In this document: positions 1 to 6,621 of the stretch, piece after piece
Numbering within the stretch: position 1 is the stretch's first letter
How the letters are laid out: each line of letters opens with the position of its first letter
Assembly (NCBI GenBank): GCA_021161165.1
Contig: JAGHBF010000152.1
Span: 1-10,561 of the forward strand
DNA from: Candidatus Aminicenantota bacterium
GTDB taxonomy: Bacteria; Acidobacteriota; Aminicenantia; S016-38
DNA length: 10,561 nt
Reading direction: 5' to 3'
The notes under the pieces: model-generated
The model's input: only the letters and a program-made list of their open reading frames with translations
The model's database searches: none
Told to the model about the DNA's origin: nothing
Translations under genes and position numbers: made by a program

Positions 1-475
1 CAATGGCAATTATTGCCATTATATATGAAAGAATAGGTATTACAATTAAAGCCAAATGAAATTGATGCATTAAAACAGTAAATAATACCCCGAAAAAGAA
101 TAAATAAATACCGGTGCATATTGGATGACGCATAAAGGAGTAGATTCCCTTTGTTACCATTACAGAAGAATTTTTGTAATAACCCACCCAGGTATTATTG
201 TCTCCGAGGTCTATTTTAGCCTTAATTATAAGAAATGTCCCCATAGTAATTAAAAGAAGAGCTCCCCAGTCAGTAACTACTTTGAGCCTTTCTATTTTGT
301 AAAGTGTGTAAAAATATATTCCTATGGTAACCAAATAGCAAACTTTCATTGCTATTATAAAAGGCTTGTGCAAAACACTTATCATCCCTTGCTTTTTTCT
401 AATATCAGATATAAATATTGAAAAAACTACTGCGATTGCAAATCCCAGAATTTTGTAAAAAATTTCAATCTTCAT
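1..475 (-). CDS. Isoprenylcysteine carboxyl methyltransferase / phospholipid methyltransferase-like membrane protein (3' end outside window)
   Basis: Minus-strand frame opens with ATG at 475 and stays open to the left edge, giving 158 residues without a stop. A purine-rich GAGAGG lies four bases upstream of the ATG. The product is very hydrophobic, with about five membrane segments (near residues 5-22, 40-58, 69-86, 121-137 and 139-157). Residues 88-118 carry the family signature: a polar stretch with W96, then VTKGIYSFMRHP ending at R116-H117-P118. In the ICMT/PEMT-like family this corresponds to the 'GxYxxxRHP' segment that helps bind S-adenosylmethionine, usually followed by C-terminal helices and a conserved Glu that would lie outside the window. 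Bacterial members methylate small lipids or have unknown substrates, so the substrate cannot be assigned. It is transcribed away from the rest of the window. Family placement is fairly sure; function is open. Confidence 0.75.
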   Translation of the reverse strand, partial: MKIEIFYKILGFAIAVVFSIFISDIRKKQGMISVLHKPFIIAMKVCYLVTIGIYFYTLYKIERLKVVTDWGALLLITMGTFLIIKAKIDLGDNNTWVGYYKNSSVMVTKGIYSFMRHPICTGIYLFFFGVLFTVLMHQFHLALIVIPILSYIMAIIAI

Positions 476-610
476 CTGACCTCTCTATTCTAGAGAAGCA
501 AGTTTTATGCCAGCTTTTATTTTTAACACGCTTATTTGGGTTAAACGCAGAGCAGAATGAAAGCAATTTTTTTAAGGTTTTTTCCTTTGCTTAATTCTAA
601 CTGCTAGGTT

Positions 611-630
611 TCTGGACTTTAAAGTTCAGA
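611..630. repeat. 20-bp palindrome, operator-like
   Basis: TCTGGACTTT is followed directly by AAAGTTCAGA. The arms are complementary at nine of ten positions, and the odd pair would be G-U in RNA. The centre is TTTAAA with no loop, which suits a dimeric DNA-binding protein better than an RNA hairpin. It lies in the divergent intergenic region, about 75 bases upstream of the lipoprotein start and 136 bases upstream of the methyltransferase-like start. No T tract follows, so it is not a typical terminator. The operator role is an inference from symmetry and position. Confidence 0.4.
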
Positions 631-669
631 ATTTTAGACTTCTTATATGTAGGGTTGACCTATTTTTTA

Positions 670-704
670 TTTACTCATCAGGACAGTTGTGCTATAAATA
701 AAGT
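670..704 (+). promoter_or_regulatory. Putative leaderless promoter of the lipoprotein gene
   Basis: TATAAA at 693-698 matches a -10 hexamer at five of six positions. TTTACT at 670-675 is a weak -35 (four of six) with a 17-base spacer. Standard geometry places transcript base +1 at 705, the A of the start ATG. No Shine-Dalgarno sequence lies between the -10 box and the ATG, so the mRNA may be leaderless. The same geometry appears before the genes at 2423 and 9826. Confidence 0.5.
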
Positions 705-1394
705 ATGAGAAAATACTTAATTTTATTTCTGTTGCTGATTTTAATAATTATTTTCTTTTTCTTCGGCTGTGAAAAATCTCCTCTTCCAGCACCAGAGGGC
801 TCAACCCTAATAATTAGAGCGAATCCTTCGGTAGTGCCCCCGAACGGGGTTTCTCAGATAACAGTTTTTGGAACAGAGCAGAATGGAACACCTTTAAGGG
901 ATGGTGTGGAAATTTTATTTAGCGCTACCATGGGAGGGATAGAACCAGTAAGCACAACAATAAAAGACGGGAAAGCAGAAGCCACATTTTATGCAGGGGC
1001 TACCCCTGGAAGCGCAGTGATAAAAGCGATGACAAGAAATGGCCAGGAAGTTACCTTGGATGTTACCATCTCATCCTTTTATGAGCCATCAACCATAGTG
1101 GTTTCTGCTACCCCAGCCGATCTTCCTATCCAGGGAGGTTCTTCTACCATAAAAGTTACTGTATTCAATGAAGATGGGTATCCCATTGCAGGAGTACCAA
1201 TAACAATCATTACCACTTATGGTTCTCTGGCATCGAAAGGTAGCCTCCAGGTTACCAATGCAAATGGACAGGTTACAGATACTTTAACTGTAGGGAGAAA
1301 TTCTGGAGAGCAAAGGCAGATAACCATTACCGCAACAAATGGAAAAATAACCGGTTCCTGCACAATAATACAGGAGGGAACCACAGGGAGTTAA
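705..1394 (+). CDS. Lipoprotein with two invasin-type (Big_1-like) Ig domains
   Basis: The 229-residue product starts with MRKY, a long hydrophobic core (residues 5-20), and a lipobox-like FFGC at 19-22, so Cys22 is the likely lipidated residue. The usual Leu at -3 is Phe. Residue 23 is Glu, not Asp, so an Asp+2 inner-membrane retention signal is absent. Two similar beta-rich repeats follow, roughly 34-122 and 130-222. Each opens with a 'hydrophobic-x-A-x-P' strand and contains a G-x-P-[IL]-x-G-V pattern, typical of bacterial invasin/intimin Ig-like domains (compare NGTPLRDGVEILFSA with DGYPIAGVPITI). Such domains act as stalks or adhesion modules, so a cell-envelope structural role is likely. 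It ends two bases before tatA and is probably co-transcribed with it, but I see no twin-arginine motif in its own signal. ATG 705 is chosen because it begins the signal peptide. Confidence 0.8.
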   Translation: MRKYLILFLLLILIIIFFFFGCEKSPLPAPEGSTLIIRANPSVVPPNGVSQITVFGTEQNGTPLRDGVEILFSATMGGIEPVSTTIKDGKAEATFYAGATPGSAVIKAMTRNGQEVTLDVTISSFYEPSTIVVSATPADLPIQGGSSTIKVTVFNEDGYPIAGVPITIITTYGSLASKGSLQVTNANGQVTDTLTVGRNSGEQRQITITATNGKITGSCTIIQEGTTGS

Positions 1395-1396
1395 AG

Positions 1397-1666
1397 ATGT
1401 TTGGACTCGGATGGCAGGAATTACTTCTAATATTTTTTATTGCTCTTCTCGTTTTTGGCCCTAAGAAACTTCCGGAAATTGGAAGGTCTATCGGACGGGC
1501 AATGGCTGAGTTTAGAAAGAGCTCGGAGGAATTTAAAGAGCAATTGGAAAAAGCTGTGGAAGAAGAGGATGCCAGAAATGAAGCTGCAGAAGAAGGAGAA
1601 AACCTTTCTTCACAGAAGGGATCCCAGAGCGTAGAGTCGAATGGAGAGAAAGAAGAGAAGAAATGA
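1397..1666 (+). CDS. tatA: Sec-independent protein translocase subunit TatA
   Basis: TatA family subunit (89 residues) of the twin-arginine translocase, which moves folded proteins across the cytoplasmic membrane. It has the canonical architecture: a short N-terminus, a membrane helix (about residues 6-20), the FG hinge (F20-G21) in the motif FGPKKLPEIGRSIGRAM, an amphipathic helix (22-42), and a highly charged Glu/Lys-rich tail (43-89). The short length and the FGPKKLPE hinge favour TatA/E over TatB, though a single bifunctional TatA/B role is likely because no second copy is seen. GGGAG at 1386-1390 lies six bases before the ATG. The gene begins two bases after the lipoprotein stop, and its last 26 bases overlap tatC in another frame, implying coupled translation. 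Confidence 0.93.
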   Translation: MFGLGWQELLLIFFIALLVFGPKKLPEIGRSIGRAMAEFRKSSEEFKEQLEKAVEEEDARNEAAEEGENLSSQKGSQSVESNGEKEEKK

Positions 1667-2405
1667 CGATCTGAGCTTCCTTGACCATCTTGAAGAACTC
1701 AGGCGCAGGATTTTTTATTCTCTTATACCAATAATTGTAATCTTTTTTGCCAATTGGTTTATAGCTAAAGACCTTTTCAATATTATCGCAAGACCAATAG
1801 TGAAGTATTTACCCCCTGGCCAGAAACTTGCCTTTACATCTCTAACCACCCCTTTTATGCTGTATCTTAAAATTTCCCTTCTTGCAGCAGTTTTTTTTGC
1901 ATCTCCTATTGTAGCTTATCAGGCCTGGAAGTTTATCTCTCCAGCCTTATATCCCCATGAGAAAAAATACGTAATTCCTTTTGTCTTTTCAACCAGTTTT
2001 TTCTTTCTTCTCGGAGGAGCCTTTGGATATTTTATTGTGTTTCCCTGGACATGTAGATTCTTTCTTTCTCTGGGAAAGGATTTCCAGCCGATAATAACAA
2101 TTGACAATTATTTCAATCTTGCCATAGAAATTCTTCTGGGAATAGGGATAGTTTTTGAGCTTCCTGTGGTTATCTTTATACTTTCAAAGCTCGGTATACT
2201 CAGCCCCAGGTTCATGATAAAAAATTTCAAATATGCTGTTCTGATTTCTTTTGTTATAGCTGGCATTATTACTCCCACTCCTGATGCTATAACTCAGTCA
2301 ATTGTTGCAGGGCCATTTATTCTTCTTTATTCTATAGGAATTTTCGTTAGCTATCTTGCCGGCCGAAAGAAGGATAAAGATAAAGTTGACACCCCTCAGG
2401 GCTGA
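1641..2405 (+). CDS. tatC: Sec-independent protein translocase subunit TatC
   Basis: The 254-residue polytopic membrane protein is the Tat component that recognises twin-arginine signal peptides. Near the N-terminus it has the diagnostic FLDHLEELRRRIF segment (residues 14-26), followed by six hydrophobic segments. Also present are the family motif PALYPHEKKY, with FELPVVIFIL in the middle and TPTPDAITQ near the last helices; the Glu of FELP is the conserved membrane-embedded acid. The start at ATG 1641 is inside tatA and has only a weak upstream purine stretch, so it is probably translated by coupling. A later start would remove the conserved N-terminal segment. The charged tail after about residue 240 is cytoplasmic. 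The final codons overlap a -35-like sequence serving the next gene. Confidence 0.95.
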   Translation: MERKKRRNDDLSFLDHLEELRRRIFYSLIPIIVIFFANWFIAKDLFNIIARPIVKYLPPGQKLAFTSLTTPFMLYLKISLLAAVFFASPIVAYQAWKFISPALYPHEKKYVIPFVFSTSFFFLLGGAFGYFIVFPWTCRFFLSLGKDFQPIITIDNYFNLAIEILLGIGIVFELPVVIFILSKLGILSPRFMIKNFKYAVLISFVIAGIITPTPDAITQSIVAGPFILLYSIGIFVSYLAGRKKDKDKVDTPQG

Positions 2406-2422
2406 TAAATTATAATTACTCC
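2386..2422 (+). promoter_or_regulatory. Putative leaderless promoter of the transporter gene
   Basis: TTGACA (2386-2391, a perfect -35) sits inside the end of tatC, and TATAAT (2411-2416, a perfect -10) follows after a 19-base spacer, slightly longer than ideal. Six bases, TACTCC, separate the -10 box from ATG 2423, which places +1 on the A of the ATG. No Shine-Dalgarno sequence is present. The string TATAATTACTCC recurs exactly before mutL. This would give the transporter operon its own start separate from the tat genes. Confidence 0.6.
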
Positions 2423-3766
2423 ATGGCAGAAAGAGGTAAATGGAAATCGTCCTTGGGTTTTGTTCTTGCAGCAGCTGGCTCTGCTGTAGGCCTGGGAAAT
2501 ATATGGAGATTCCCCTATGTTACAGGCAAAAACGGGGGAGCACTTTTTCTTTTACTTTATATATTGTCGGTAATTTTCCTCGGGCTTTCTGTAATGTATG
2601 CAGAGCTTTCTCTGGGGAGGCATACTCATAGAAATCCTGTTGGAGCTTTTGAGGCAATAAAGCCGGGTAGTCTCTGGAAAGGCGTTGGATACCTTGGGGT
2701 TATAACAGGGATTGGGATTCTTTCCTATTATGCAGTTATAGCAGGGTGGACTCTATATTACATGGTGATTTCCGGTCTCGGAAAATTTAAGCAGGGGATA
2801 ACTCAAGCTCAGGTAAATGAGCTATTTTCTTCTTTTACTTCTTCTCCTTCCCTAACGATTTTCTTGTTATTCATTTTTTTATTTATTACAAGCTGGGTGG
2901 TATCTCAGGGAATTTCCTCAGGTATAGAAAGGTGGACGAATGTTTTAATGCCCCTACTTTTTCTGATCCTTCTTTTCCTTTCTATTTATTCCCTGACTCT
3001 TCCAGGCGCATCGCGGGGCATTAGTTTCTATCTTAAACCGGATTTTTCTAAGTTGAGCTTTAAAATAATTCTTTCAGCGATTGGGCAGGCATTTTTCTCC
3101 CTCAGTCTTGGTATGGGAGCCATGATTACATACGGAAGTTATCTTAAAAAGGAAGAGAACCTATTTTCAGCTGGCATAGAGGTAGTAATCTTTGATACAC
3201 TTGTGGCATTCCTCGCTGGGATAGTAATATTTCCTGCTGTCTTCTCTTTCAACCTTTCCCCTGCCGAAGGACCTTCCCTTATTTTCAAAACTCTTCCTTT
3301 TATCTTCTCAAAACTCCCTCTGGGGGTCTTTATTGGGACTTTGTTTTTTATTCTTCTGGCTATAGCTGCACTCACTTCAACGATAAGCCTTGTGGAAGTA
3401 GCAACTTCCTATCTTGTTGACGAAAGAAAAATGGCCAGGAAAAAAGCCGCTTTTCTTGTAGGCGCCATTGCTTTTATTATTGGAATCCCATCTGCTCTTG
3501 CTTCTTCTGTGAGCACTTTCAGCAATTTTGCATTCGGAAAAGATTTTCTTTCACTGATGGATTTCATATGGGCAAATCTTTCTTTACCTCTTGGAGGGTT
3601 ACTTCTTTCTATTTTTGTGGGTTATGTATGGGGAGCGAAGAATGCCGCAAAGGAAATTCGTCATTATAAGGACAAAAAGTTCCCTGGAGAGGATATCTGG
3701 GTATTTCTCATAAAATATTTTGTTCCTTTGGCTCTTTTGATAATTATCGGGAGCATGATTGTCTGA
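2423..3766 (+). CDS. Sodium-dependent transporter, neurotransmitter:sodium symporter (SNF/NSS) family
   Basis: The 447-residue integral membrane protein of the LeuT-fold NSS family takes up amino acids or related compounds with Na+. The TM1 signature is clear: AGSAVGLGNIWRFPYV (residues 18-33) followed by GKNGGA, containing the unwound region that contacts substrate and Na+. TM6 has FFSLSLGMGAMITYGSY (224-240), and TM8 has AALTSTISLVE (315-325), matching the Thr/Ser pair of the Na2 site. I count 11 membrane segments, as in bacterial Tyt1/MhsT-type members rather than the 12 of LeuT. Substrate cannot be read from the sequence. It begins 17 bases after tatC, has no Shine-Dalgarno sequence but a TATAAT box six bases before the ATG, and is followed directly by the next gene. 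Confidence 0.92.
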   Translation: MAERGKWKSSLGFVLAAAGSAVGLGNIWRFPYVTGKNGGALFLLLYILSVIFLGLSVMYAELSLGRHTHRNPVGAFEAIKPGSLWKGVGYLGVITGIGILSYYAVIAGWTLYYMVISGLGKFKQGITQAQVNELFSSFTSSPSLTIFLLFIFLFITSWVVSQGISSGIERWTNVLMPLLFLILLFLSIYSLTLPGASRGISFYLKPDFSKLSFKIILSAIGQAFFSLSLGMGAMITYGSYLKKEENLFSAGIEVVIFDTLVAFLAGIVIFPAVFSFNLSPAEGPSLIFKTLPFIFSKLPLGVFIGTLFFILLAIAALTSTISLVEVATSYLVDERKMARKKAAFLVGAIAFIIGIPSALASSVSTFSNFAFGKDFLSLMDFIWANLSLPLGGLLLSIFVGYVWGAKNAAKEIRHYKDKKFPGEDIWVFLIKYFVPLALLIIIGSMIV

Positions 3767-4879
3767 ATGAGAGCTGTTTTTAGTTTTCTTATTACCTCTT
3801 CCCCTGTGTTTTCAATAACCCTTGCGGATGTTGTCCTCGCTGTTGGGATTGTTGTCCTCATTTTCAGAATATTGAAGGGCTTAAAAATTGAATATCCCCA
3901 ATTCTTTACATTGCTTTTACTTTACGCCTTTTCTTCCCTAATTTCGGCATCTCTTTCCCTTAATCCTTATATAAGCCTTCCTGATACCAAGGAGCTCTTC
4001 ATTTTGTTTCTTCCTCCTATAATCCTTCTCTGCGAGAAAAAATGGCTTAAAAATGGACTGGTTCTTGGCGTGTCCCTGGCAGCTTTCCTGGGGATTTTAA
4101 GAGAGATGGTGGTCTCTCACCAGCGATTGACGGGTTTTGTGGGGCACTATATGACTGAGGGTGGAATTATGATGATTGCTTTTCTTTTTATTGCCGCCCT
4201 CATTCTTTTTGAAAAATACTCCCTGACTTATCTTTTTTCCATGGGAGTTATTTTTTTTGCTCTTGTTCTTACATTAACGAGAAGTGCATGGGTAGGAACG
4301 GTTTTTGGCATAGGGCTTATTCTTTATTTTAAAAGAAAATGGGCTCCACTTTTGCTCATTCCTATCATTTTGATTATCCTAATCCTTGCCCCGGGTAAGA
4401 TAAAGCAAAGAGCTGTCTCTATTTTTTCCCTAACAAATCCCACAAATGTAGAAAGAATAAATATGTGGAAAATAGGGATGAGAATGTTCAGGGACCACCC
4501 TCTATTTGGCGTTGGACAAAATATGGTATCAGAAGTTTACCCAGCCTATAACAAAGAAAAAGTTCCTCCTGAAGAATTACCTCATTTACACAACAATATT
4601 CTTCAAATTGCAGTGGAGAGAGGGATAATTTCACTTATTATCTTCCTTGCATTTATATCATTTGCCCTGTTAGAACTTCTGAAAATAAAGGAAGGAGACA
4701 AATTGACTCCAGAGGCTATAGGAGCAATAGCGGTGATTCTTGGATTTTTCATAGCCGGTTTGTTCGAGTATAATTTTGGGGATTCAGAGGTTAAATTCCT
4801 TTTTCTCTCAGTAATAACCATTCCTTTTGTGAAGGATTATAAAAAATATATGGAGGGCAATTATGGTAAAAATTCCTGA
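3767..4879 (+). CDS. O-antigen ligase / Wzy-like polytopic membrane protein
   Basis: The 370-residue, very hydrophobic protein has roughly ten membrane segments. Family signs are the LTLTRSAWVG segment (168-177) and the stretch from about 230 to 285: WKIGMRMFRDHPLFGVGQ followed by a periplasmic loop with PHLHNN (272-277). The 'D-x-P-x-x-G-x-G' and 'H-x-H-N' pattern is typical of the O-antigen ligase/polymerase superfamily (Wzy_C, WaaL-like), whose members transfer undecaprenyl-linked glycans to lipid A core or polymerise them. No glycosyltransferase cluster surrounds it, so the acceptor is unknown; a protein O-glycosylation ligase is an alternative. It starts on the base after the transporter stop (TGAATG), with GGGAG 13 bases upstream, so coupling is likely. 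It overlaps hisC by 17 bases. Confidence 0.78.
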   Translation: MRAVFSFLITSSPVFSITLADVVLAVGIVVLIFRILKGLKIEYPQFFTLLLLYAFSSLISASLSLNPYISLPDTKELFILFLPPIILLCEKKWLKNGLVLGVSLAAFLGILREMVVSHQRLTGFVGHYMTEGGIMMIAFLFIAALILFEKYSLTYLFSMGVIFFALVLTLTRSAWVGTVFGIGLILYFKRKWAPLLLIPIILIILILAPGKIKQRAVSIFSLTNPTNVERINMWKIGMRMFRDHPLFGVGQNMVSEVYPAYNKEKVPPEELPHLHNNILQIAVERGIISLIIFLAFISFALLELLKIKEGDKLTPEAIGAIAVILGFFIAGLFEYNFGDSEVKFLFLSVITIPFVKDYKKYMEGNYGKNS

Positions 4880-5972
4880 GAAGCTTGAAAAGTACGAGGT
4901 TTACGTTCCCGGCAAGCCCCTCGAGGAAGCAAAGAGGGAGCTGGGGATAGAAAAAATAATAAAGCTTGCTTCCAATGAAAATCCCTTTGGAGTATCTCCC
5001 AAAGCTGTTGAAGTTATAAGAAAAGAGGCAGAAAATGTTTATCTATATCCTGATACTGGTTCCTATTATCTTACGAAGAAGCTTTCCAGTTTATATGGGA
5101 TACCTGAGGAGAATATCCTTGTCGGTCCTGGATCTGCAGTAATTATTAAATGGATAACATTCGCCCTTATTGATGATGGTGAGGAGGGAATCACCGCAGA
5201 GAAAACCTTTCTTATATACAGAATAGCCATGCAGGAGACGAGGGGAAAATTTGTAACCGTTCCTATGAAAGATTACGGATACGACCTTGCATCTATCTTA
5301 GATAAGCTTTCTGAAAAAACCAAAATTATTTTTATTGCCAATCCTAATAATCCAACTGGAACTTTAATAAAAAGAAGAGAGTTTGATAACTTTATGAAGC
5401 GAGTTCCAGACCATGTGCTGGTTCTCTACGACGAGGCATACAGGGAGTATATAGATGACCCGGAGCATCCAAGGGGCGAGGATTATCTTAAGGATTATCC
5501 GAACTTCGTACTCCTTAGAACTTTTTCTAAAGCTTACGGACTCGCTGGGATGAGGATTGGCTATGCGATTTTTGCCGACGCAAAGATAAAAGAGGCGGTA
5601 TGGAAAGTGGTTCCACCTTTTCCTGTAACCTTTCTTGCTCAGAAGGCAGCCATAGCAGCTCTGGGTGATAGTGAATTTGTTGAGATGAGTTTTAGGGAAA
5701 ACCTCAAAGGGAAGGAATACCTTTATAGAGAATTAGACAGGCTTGGCCTAAAATTCGTGAGGTCTCAGGCGAATTTCATTTTTGTAATTCCCCCAACAGA
5801 TGCTCGCGAAATAGTAAGGCGTCTTTTTAAAAAAGGAGTCATTGTCAGACATACAAGAGCCTTTGGAGCACCTGAAGGATTCAGGGTTACCGTTGGTTCT
5901 ATGGAGCAGAATAAAGATTTTATAAAAGCCCTGGAGGATGTCCTTGAAGAGATTTCCCGTGATAGCCATTGA
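4863..5972 (+). CDS. hisC: Histidinol-phosphate aminotransferase (or related aromatic aminotransferase)
   Basis: The 369-residue class I/II PLP aminotransferase has HisC character. HisC converts imidazole-acetol phosphate and glutamate to histidinol phosphate and 2-oxoglutarate, in the cytoplasm. Visible residues: KLASNENPFG (34-43), Y/PDTGSYYL (62-70) in the cofactor region, PNNPTG with N163, D190 and Y193 in VLYDEAY contacting the PLP ring, TFSKAYGLAGMRIGY with Schiff-base Lys223 and phosphate-binding Arg231, and RVTVGSMEQN with substrate-carboxylate Arg341. Length is normal. GGAGGG at 4852-4857 lies five bases before the ATG. No other his gene is nearby. It overlaps cmk, a pairing that recalls hisC/aroA/cmk supraoperons, so it may also or mainly serve tyrosine/phenylalanine synthesis. 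The family call is firm; the exact substrate is less so. Confidence 0.88.
   Translation: MVKIPEKLEKYEVYVPGKPLEEAKRELGIEKIIKLASNENPFGVSPKAVEVIRKEAENVYLYPDTGSYYLTKKLSSLYGIPEENILVGPGSAVIIKWITFALIDDGEEGITAEKTFLIYRIAMQETRGKFVTVPMKDYGYDLASILDKLSEKTKIIFIANPNNPTGTLIKRREFDNFMKRVPDHVLVLYDEAYREYIDDPEHPRGEDYLKDYPNFVLLRTFSKAYGLAGMRIGYAIFADAKIKEAVWKVVPPFPVTFLAQKAAIAALGDSEFVEMSFRENLKGKEYLYRELDRLGLKFVRSQANFIFVIPPTDAREIVRRLFKKGVIVRHTRAFGAPEGFRVTVGSMEQNKDFIKALEDVLEEISRDSH
5933..5946 (+). promoter_or_regulatory. Ribosome-binding site deciding the cmk start
   Basis: GGAGG at 5933-5937 touches ATG 5938 with no spacer, which is unusable for that codon. The in-frame TTG at 5944 stands six bases after GGAGG, an ideal distance. 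I therefore place the cmk start at TTG 5944, two codons downstream of the ATG. Confidence 0.6.
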
Positions 5973-6588
5973 CGGACCTGCAGGAGCAGGCAAGACTACA
6001 GTAGCGAAGTTGCTTGCTGAAAGACTGGGTATCACTTACATTAATACAGGAGCAATGTACAGAGCGGTTGCTCTGGTATATAAGAGAAAAAACGGGGACC
6101 CTGTCAAAATAGCACAGGAGATTGCAATTAGATTCCGAGGAGAAAGAATTTTTCTGGGGAATGAGGATGTAACAAACCTTCTTTATACTCCTGAAATGTC
6201 CATGCTTTCTTCAACCCTATCAGCAATTCCCGGGGTAAGGAGAGCCCTGGTTCCTAAACAAAGAGAAATGGCTAATTACAGTCCTGTGGTAATGGAAGGA
6301 AGGGATATCGGGACTGTGGTATTCCCTGATGCAGATGTTAAATTTTTCCTGACAGCTTCTGTAGAAGAGAGGGCAAAGAGAAGGAAAGCACAGTTCAATG
6401 ATCCGAGACCTCTTGAAGAGATAAAAAGAGAAATATCTGAAAGAGATGAACAGGATTCCACCAGGGAGAATTCACCTTTAAAACCCGCTGAAGATGCAAT
6501 CATTGTGGACACAACAGGAGTTCCACTGGAGCAGGTTGTAGAAATTCTCCTGAGGGAAATAGAGAAAAAAAAGTTAAAATTTAATTGA
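5944..6588 (+). CDS. cmk: Cytidylate kinase
   Basis: Phosphorylates CMP and dCMP using ATP, in pyrimidine nucleotide recycling. From the TTG start the product has 214 residues, slightly short for the bacterial CMK family (about 220-230). It opens with VIAIDGPAGAGKTTVAKLL, a P-loop with Lys17. Next come INTGAMYRAVAL (CMP-binding region), MEGRDIGTVVFPDADVKFFL, and the lid/catalytic region RDEQDSTRENSPLKPAEDAI with the family's R-D-x-x-D-[ST]-R pattern. The C-terminus is a Lys/Glu-rich helix. ATG 5938 would add two residues, but its ribosome site is badly placed. GTG 5959 would start immediately before IAIDG and is a less likely option. It overlaps the end of hisC by 29 bases, so the two are co-translated. 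A 33-base gap separates it from the next gene. Confidence 0.95.
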   Translation: MKRFPVIAIDGPAGAGKTTVAKLLAERLGITYINTGAMYRAVALVYKRKNGDPVKIAQEIAIRFRGERIFLGNEDVTNLLYTPEMSMLSSTLSAIPGVRRALVPKQREMANYSPVVMEGRDIGTVVFPDADVKFFLTASVEERAKRRKAQFNDPRPLEEIKREISERDEQDSTRENSPLKPAEDAIIVDTTGVPLEQVVEILLREIEKKKLKFN

Positions 6589-6621
6589 ATAGTTAATAAA
6601 TTTTGTGAGCCGGAGGTTAAA

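Larger units (their letters stand above)
476..704. other. Divergent intergenic region
   Basis: This 229-bp AT-rich stretch separates the minus-strand methyltransferase-like gene from the plus-strand lipoprotein gene and must carry both promoters. It contains a 20-bp near-perfect palindrome (611-630), a likely -10 box for the lipoprotein gene (693-698) and a loose A/T hairpin at 561-592. For the minus-strand gene, TAGAAT (complement of 487-492) resembles a -10 box, but initiation there would cut off the purine-rich ribosome site, so I do not call that promoter. No open frame of note was seen. Confidence 0.6.

Noticed and set aside
2..20. Inverted repeat AATGGCAAT-T-ATTGCCATT
   Set aside because: It is inside the methyltransferase-like coding frame and simply encodes a repeated Met-Ala-Ile-Ile-Ala-Ile run; one-base loop and no T tract.
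561..592. Possible hairpin with arms AAGCAA/TTGCTT and AAGG/CCTT
   Set aside because: Weak stem interrupted by a seven-T bulge and no terminator-like tail on either strand; AT-rich sequence makes such matches common.
655..660. TTGACC as a -35 box for the lipoprotein gene
   Set aside because: It is 32 bases from the TATAAA box and no -10-like hexamer occurs 16-18 bases downstream.
1397..1666. Reading the small Tat gene as tatB
   Set aside because: Length, FGPKKLPE hinge and lack of a long TatB-type helix region fit TatA; with no second copy present it may serve both roles.
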